This document shows, in pieces, positions 59,557-64,000 of a DNA stretch of 64,000 nt. The notes beneath the pieces are model-generated. The model was not told the origin of the DNA. It ran no database searches and saw only the letters and a list, made by a program, of their open reading frames with translations. The translations under genes and the position numbers were made by a program. Within the stretch, counting starts at the first letter, position 1, and the number at the start of each line of letters is the position of its first letter. The DNA is from Cricetomys ansorgei (lineage: Eukaryota; Chordata; Mammalia; Rodentia; Nesomyidae), in assembly GCA_026225945.1 (NCBI GenBank), contig JAMJFZ010000769.1, positions 270,501-334,500 of the forward strand, in the 5' to 3' direction.

Positions 59557-59760
59557 CTATGTGGCACACATCTTTAATCCCAGCACTCAGGAGGCAGGGG
59601 CAGGTGGATCTCTGTGAATTCAAGGCCAGCCTGGTCTACAGAGTGAGTTTCAGGACAGCCAGAGTTACAACAGAGAAGCCCTACTCAAAAAACCAATAAA
59701 TAAGTAAATAAATAAATAAGCAAACAAATAAAAAACAAAAAATATTTAAAAAAACTATCT
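59557..59760 (+). repeat. B1 SINE, murine type, with long A-rich tail
   Basis: The best-kept B1: ctttaatcccagcactcagg, ggtggatctctgtgaattca, aggccagcctggtctacaga, gtgagtttcaggacagccag and gttacaacagagaagccc. The right half has gtgagtt-ccagg-acagcc order, the mouse/rat form. The AATAAATAAGT-type tail runs to about 59760. Confidence 0.93.
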
Positions 59761-60545
59761 TGAAAAATATTTCCTTCACTATAAAAGATTGTCATTATTT
59801 TCAACCACATCACAGTTATACTTTAATTTCATTTTAATTATAAGGCAAAATTAATACATTTTAAAAGTGAGAAAATATTACATTTTCCTCTTCTCTTGAT
59901 TCCATAGTTTGTCACTTGTCCAAATAATATTTATGAAGCTCACAGCTAGTAAAAATAATATCCGTTGACTAAATTTTTCTTTCCTCTAAGTGATGACACA
60001 GTATCTAGTGTGGTGTATTCTTTGCGGAATATATTCCAAAGCTCCCTGGGGTCAAATAATAAATGACAGAAAAGAGATAACAAGAGAGAAATTAAGAAAT
60101 GGAGAAAGGAATTATGTTCTTTCTTCTGCTGAGATTTGACACGTCTTAGTAACTACAGCTGCTGCATATAGCAATGCTTTCAGTATGCTGGGGAGGAGAG
60201 CTTTACCTCAGGGATACTGGTGTCTTACTATATTGTGTAAATCCCTTTTCAGCAAAGTCCATGATGTTAAGGAACATAGTCATGCTTCTAACCAATCTCA
60301 TTGCAGTTACCAGAATTCATCACCAGAATTCATTTTTGTTTCAAATTATTTAAGTTGTGAGAAGTGTGGGTATAGTACTGTGAATTCTGTGTTCCAGAGA
60401 CTTCTGTGCTAGAGAACTTGGGACACATAGCATTGTGAATCACTTGAGGTCTTTAAAATCTTTCAGCTTTCCATTCTGAAGACACATATTGACACTCTTT
60501 TCAGTTTTTGTGAACCATGATATCTTTAGAAATGGAATCCTGCTG
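59761..60545. other. Unassigned intergenic stretch
   Basis: AT-rich sequence with no recognised repeat or gene up to the MaLR element. Confidence 0.6.
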
Positions 60546-61001
60546 TGCTGGATAATTTTATGTCTACCTGACACAGGCTAGAATCATCTGAGAGGAGGGA
60601 ACCTAAATTGAGAAAATACCTCCATAAGATCAGGCTGTAGACAAGTCTGTAAAGCAGTTTTTTAATTAGTGATTGATGGGAGAGGGCTCAGACAATTGAG
60701 GATGGTGCCATCCCTGGGTTGGTCATCCTGGGTTCTATAAGAAAGTAGGCTGAGCAAGCCATGAAGAGCAAGCCAGTAGTCAGCACCACTTCCTGGTCTC
60801 TGCATCATCTCTTGCCCCCAGGTACATCAGGTCTTACTTCCAAGATCCTGCCCTGTTTGAGTTCCTTTCCTGACTTAGTTCAGTGATGGACTATGGATGT
60901 GGATGTAAATATAAATATTGATGTAAACCAAATAAGTCCTTTCCTCCCCAACTTTTTGATCATGATGTTTCATCATAGCAATGTTTACCCTGACTAAGAT
61001 A
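60546..61001 (+). repeat. 5' LTR of the ORR1-type element
   Basis: Text such as ctagaatcatctgagaggag, gccatccctgggttggtcat, gggttctataagaaagtagg and aaataagtcctttcctcccc follows ORR1. AAATAAGTCC stands where the family has its poly(A) signal. Confidence 0.9.
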
Positions 61002-62234
61002 AATTGGCACCAGGATAGTAGGGTATTGCTGAGACAGACTTGAGCATGTTGCTCTTGGAGGATTGGGGAAGGACTTTAGAAGTTTGGACTAGAAAAGCAA
61101 TTGAGTGTTGAGATCTCAATGAGCTGCTTGATAGGAGCTTGAAAGAGTGTTGAAAGCAGTGCAGATGATGGAGACCTGGCTTATGAAGTTTCAGAGAGGA
61201 ATTTAAAGACTCTATCAGGATCGTTTGTGCAAAGAGTCTGTGGTGTCTGGTCTGCTGAAGGCAGAGAATCACCTGTGATTAACAAAAGATCAGAACCTTT
61301 GTTTTTCTTGGATAATAGATACTGGTCAGCTGCAGTTGAAGAATAAGCTGTGATTAAAAAAAAAGACTAGCATCACTGATTTGAAATCTTCTGAGAAGTG
61401 TTTCCTTAGAGGCATCACATGCAAGCTGTATTAAGAGGTGGCCAAGGTTATACTTTGTGCTGACAGCCAAACCTGGTAAGGTGTAAGACTCTCCCAGGTG
61501 GTACTGGTTTTGAAAGCATGAAGAGATCATGGAGGGAAGCTGAGGTTTTGGCACTATGAGATACCAGGAAAGGCCACTGGTGAAGGTGCAGCTGGAGTAG
61601 CAGTAGAAGCCCAGGATTGAAGTGGTCATGGAGAAAAGTTGAGGAGAGCACCATGAGGAGAGCCCAGGAGAGGGTATTAGTGAAAGGGCAGCCCAGTTGC
61701 AGTAGAAGACCCCAGCATTTTAGAATTGCCAGGACCATTAATGACTGCCAAGAACAGCAACATTGGAGTAGAGCCAGACAGATCCCAGAAGACAAATTGT
61801 GTGTGTACTGCAGAGAACAGAGCCAGAAAAGTGAGCCAAGCCCCTTTCAGGAGCCCAGAAGATTGTGAATAAACCCCAGATGTTGAACATTAAGTTGTTT
61901 ACATTCTTGGAGTGTGATTTTGCTTTGTTCAGAAGTGATTGTCCCCTGGTTCTTCCCTTTTGAAATAAGAAAGTATTTATATATTATTTTATAGAAACAT
62001 ACATTTGAGAGACTCTGAAATTTTAAAAGAGATTTTGGATTTTAAAAGATGCTTGGATTTTTACAGAGACTGAGCTTTTAAAGTATTTGAATTAATAAAG
62101 ACTGTGGGACTTTTAAGTTTGTAATATGTTTTATATTTGTAATGCTTATTTGTCTGAGATCTTAGGGGATGAACCAAGAAAAGTAAAGGTTGTTTTAAAA
62201 AGTGTTGTGTGTCAAGTTAACAAGGGTTTGATTT

Positions 62235-62646
62235 TGCTGGCTAATTTTATGTCAACTTGACACAGGCTAGAACTATGTGAGAGGAGGGAATCCTATTTGA
62301 GAAGATGCCTCTATAAGACTGGTCTGTAGGCAAGTTTGTAGAACATTTTATTAGTGATTGGTAGGGGAGGGCCCAGCCCATTGTGGGTAGTGCCATCCCA
62401 TGCTGGTAGTTCTGAATTCTGTTTTTTGTTTTGTTTTGTTTTGTTTTTAAAAGCAGGTTAGAAAGCCAGTTAGCAGCACTCCTCCACAGCCTCAGCTTCT
62501 GCCTCCAGGTTCTTACTCTAATTGAGTTCCTGTACTAACTTTCTTTAGTGATAGACTATGGATTTGGAACTATAATAAACCCTTTCCTCCCCAACTTGTA
62601 GATGGTCATGGTGTTTCAATAACAATAATAACCCAAATTTAGACAC
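62235..62646 (+). repeat. 3' LTR of the ORR1-type element
   Basis: It matches the 5' LTR but has lost the central stretch around the CCTGGG box and carries a GTTTT-repeat insertion at about 62420-62446. It ends acccaaatttagaca. Confidence 0.88.
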
Positions 62647-63214
62647 TTGCTGATTAATCAAATTACATAAACTTGGACAATGAAATGTGACCTGAAATGA
62701 TACATGTCACTTCTCAATAGAAATTTATGGAGCCAGGATGTAATTAGCTATGTTAAGTCCTTCTGCTCCAGTGAACAAGAAGTGCATGTGGACAAGAGGC
62801 ATCATCAGTTTAGATATCTGTGTGCAAATAATGAATAGAGATCTTTTTGACATACAGTATGTGTGCTGTATAAGCAAGAATTCCACTTTTATGATTCTGG
62901 GAGAGGAAACCCCAGTTACTCTATTTACTCCAACCTAGTACCAGCACCAAGCAAGAACTAAACCCCTGTGTTAAGACACTGAGATTTCAATAACCTTAAT
63001 TCTCACTATAGAACACTGTAGCCAATTTGGAGGGACAAAAGACTCAGACTTATCCATTAGACTGGGATCAGGAGAATAGATAGACTACAGCATGATGTTC
63101 ATAAAATGGACTTGAGCTTTCCTTTACCTAGAAATTTCTGCCCCGAAATGACTTCTGTTATTTGTTTATGTTTGTTGCAGTTGTTTTGGTTAATATTCCA
63201 AATATATATAATGA
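62647..63214. other. Unassigned intergenic stretch, possible old LTR trace
   Basis: aactaaacccctgtgttaag followed by acactgagatttcaa at about 62958-62992 is faintly like the end of ancient MaLR (MLT1-type) LTRs. Nothing firm. Confidence 0.35.
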
Positions 63215-63360
63215 ACCAGTACTTATTTATTTAGATTGAATCTCATGAATCTCAGGATGGTCTCAAACTTAGTATGTAACCAAGGATGATTGTGAACATG
63301 ATCCTTGCCACTGTATCCCAAGTGCCAAGACTATAGGCATGTATCACCATACCTTGTCAC
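63215..63360 (-). repeat. B1/B4-type SINE, antisense
   Basis: Reverse-complement text: aggatggtctcaaacttagt, gatccttgccactgtatccc, aagtgccaagactataggca and catgtatcaccataccttgt. Confidence 0.75.
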
Positions 63361-64000
63361 GTACAGCATGGCTTGGTCCTGTAAACCTGATTGGGATAGC
63401 AAGGCAATGAAGAAATGACAGACACATACACAGAAAAGTTCAGTTCAGATGTACCACGAGTACTCTGGTGGAGCTACACCAACTACCACAACAAACCAGA
63501 ACCTTGGCGTGGTTATTATGTACAACGCAGGGTGTGTTGTTAGCTAGTCTTAGGAGGAAGTGTCTGTAGGCCTGTAGGCCAGCATTCTGTAAATATCCAG
63601 AGGAGGATGCTGCAGTTGCTAGTTTTAGTGCGCATTGACCAAACATTCATAAAAACTCATATATGCACATACTGTCAACATTCACACTCCAACCAAGGGA
63701 TACTTTACCAGTTCTGAGGATGAACATTATGGTCAAGGCTTTGCCATTCTCATGGGTTTGAGGCATTGGGTCCTTGACTTGGTCAAGCCCATGAGAACAA
63801 TATGCATCCACTTAGGACTTCATCTAGTCTTTGCACATTTACTCAGAGCTTCCTTGGCTCTCCATAACACCTGCTTTATGTAGTGCGAGATATGAAATGC
63901 TGTGGGCTTATGTATGCTCGACAAACACTACTGATTGAGGTGCATTCCCTGCCCCTGTTTGTATTTTGAGCCATGACATTTTAGGAAATAGATTCCTACT
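63361..64000. other. Unassigned end of window
   Basis: A GC- and CpG-richer patch at 63455-63625 may belong to a rodent LTR, but I cannot name it. No gene was recognised up to the window end. Confidence 0.45.

Larger units (their letters stand above)
60546..62646 (+). mobile_element. ORR1-type MaLR retroelement, both LTRs present
   Basis: A 5' LTR (60546-61001, about 456 bp) and a 3' LTR (62235-62646, about 412 bp) in the same orientation flank an internal region of about 1.23 kb. Both LTRs start tgctgg.taattttatgt and share acacaggctagaa, gaggaggga and ctttcctccccaactt. The 5' LTR is followed by attggcaccaggatag, which fits the leucine-tRNA primer site used by the MaLR group. The internal region has only short broken frames; MaLR elements do not encode proteins. 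TGCTG precedes the 5' LTR and occurs again 2 bp after the 3' LTR, a likely target duplication. It is nonautonomous, old and inert. Confidence 0.9.

Noticed and set aside
61448..61868. Overlapping frames of 83-115 codons
   Set aside because: They lie in the noncoding internal region of a MaLR element, on both strands, with no gag or pol resemblance.
63361..63660. A named rodent ERV LTR
   Set aside because: The CpG-rich patch has an LTR feel, but I could not find firm ends, a poly(A) signal or a family match by eye.
33761..64000. A ferritin-like FTHL17 or TAB3 gene downstream of Dmd
   Set aside because: These are neighbours in human, but no ferritin or TAB3 peptide was recognisable in any frame here.

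Overview
The window is the 3' end of the dystrophin gene (Dmd, X-linked in mammals) of a murid rodent, followed by about 30 kb of repeat-rich intergenic DNA. Dmd reads on the + strand. Five exons were found by their encoded sequence, consensus splice sites and the known exon sizes: exon 75 (244 bp), 76 (124 bp), 77 (93 bp), 78 (32 bp) and 79 (coding tail plus a 3' UTR of about 2.5 kb ending at an AATAAA). They encode the last 167 residues of the muscle form: the end of the first C-terminal helix, the second coiled coil, a Ser/Pro/Gln-rich linker and the very C-terminus ending in DTM. No other gene could be established.

The rodent origin comes from the repeats: B1, B2, B3, B4/RSINE1-like and ID SINEs, Lx-type L1 3' ends, ORR1 and MT MaLR LTRs, and two URR1-like hAT elements. 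The clearest B1 copy has the mouse/rat-type right half rather than the cricetid one, so a mouse- or rat-like murid is likely. The species cannot be fixed without a search. The protein changes remembered as rodent-type (Glu in the exon 76 tail, Ala in exon 78) agree.

Layout: 1-6972 is the 3' part of intron 74 (B2, a large purine microsatellite, L1 fragments, a URR1-like element). 6973-8167 holds exons 75 and 76 around a short repeat-free intron. 8168-18639 is intron 76 (two antisense ORR1 LTRs, SINEs, old L1). 18640-18732 is exon 77. 18733-26230 is intron 77 (ID, B2, one ORR1 LTR). 26231-26262 is exon 78. 26263-31210 is intron 78 (a well-kept MIR, B2, B1, a TG/TA microsatellite). 31211 to about 33760 is exon 79. 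33761-64000 is intergenic: B1/B4, old L1M, two or three L2 fragments, a solo MT LTR with a perfect 5-bp target duplication, Lx L1 3' ends, a near-complete ORR1-type MaLR element, a short telomere-like array on a B2 tail, and two unexplained reading frames.

The biology is the choice of C-terminus. Including exon 78 gives the tail ending in DTM. Skipping it shifts exon 79 into a second open frame that adds 31 different residues. Both frames are intact here. I found no evidence of a new multi-gene system. The points most worth checking are the exon 78/79 switch, an 8-mer miR-31 seed match in the 3' UTR, a B2 split by a copy of a segment 2.3 kb away, the telomere-like array, and the unidentified frame at 35250-35525. 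Repeat boundaries are by eye and are approximate unless target duplications are given.
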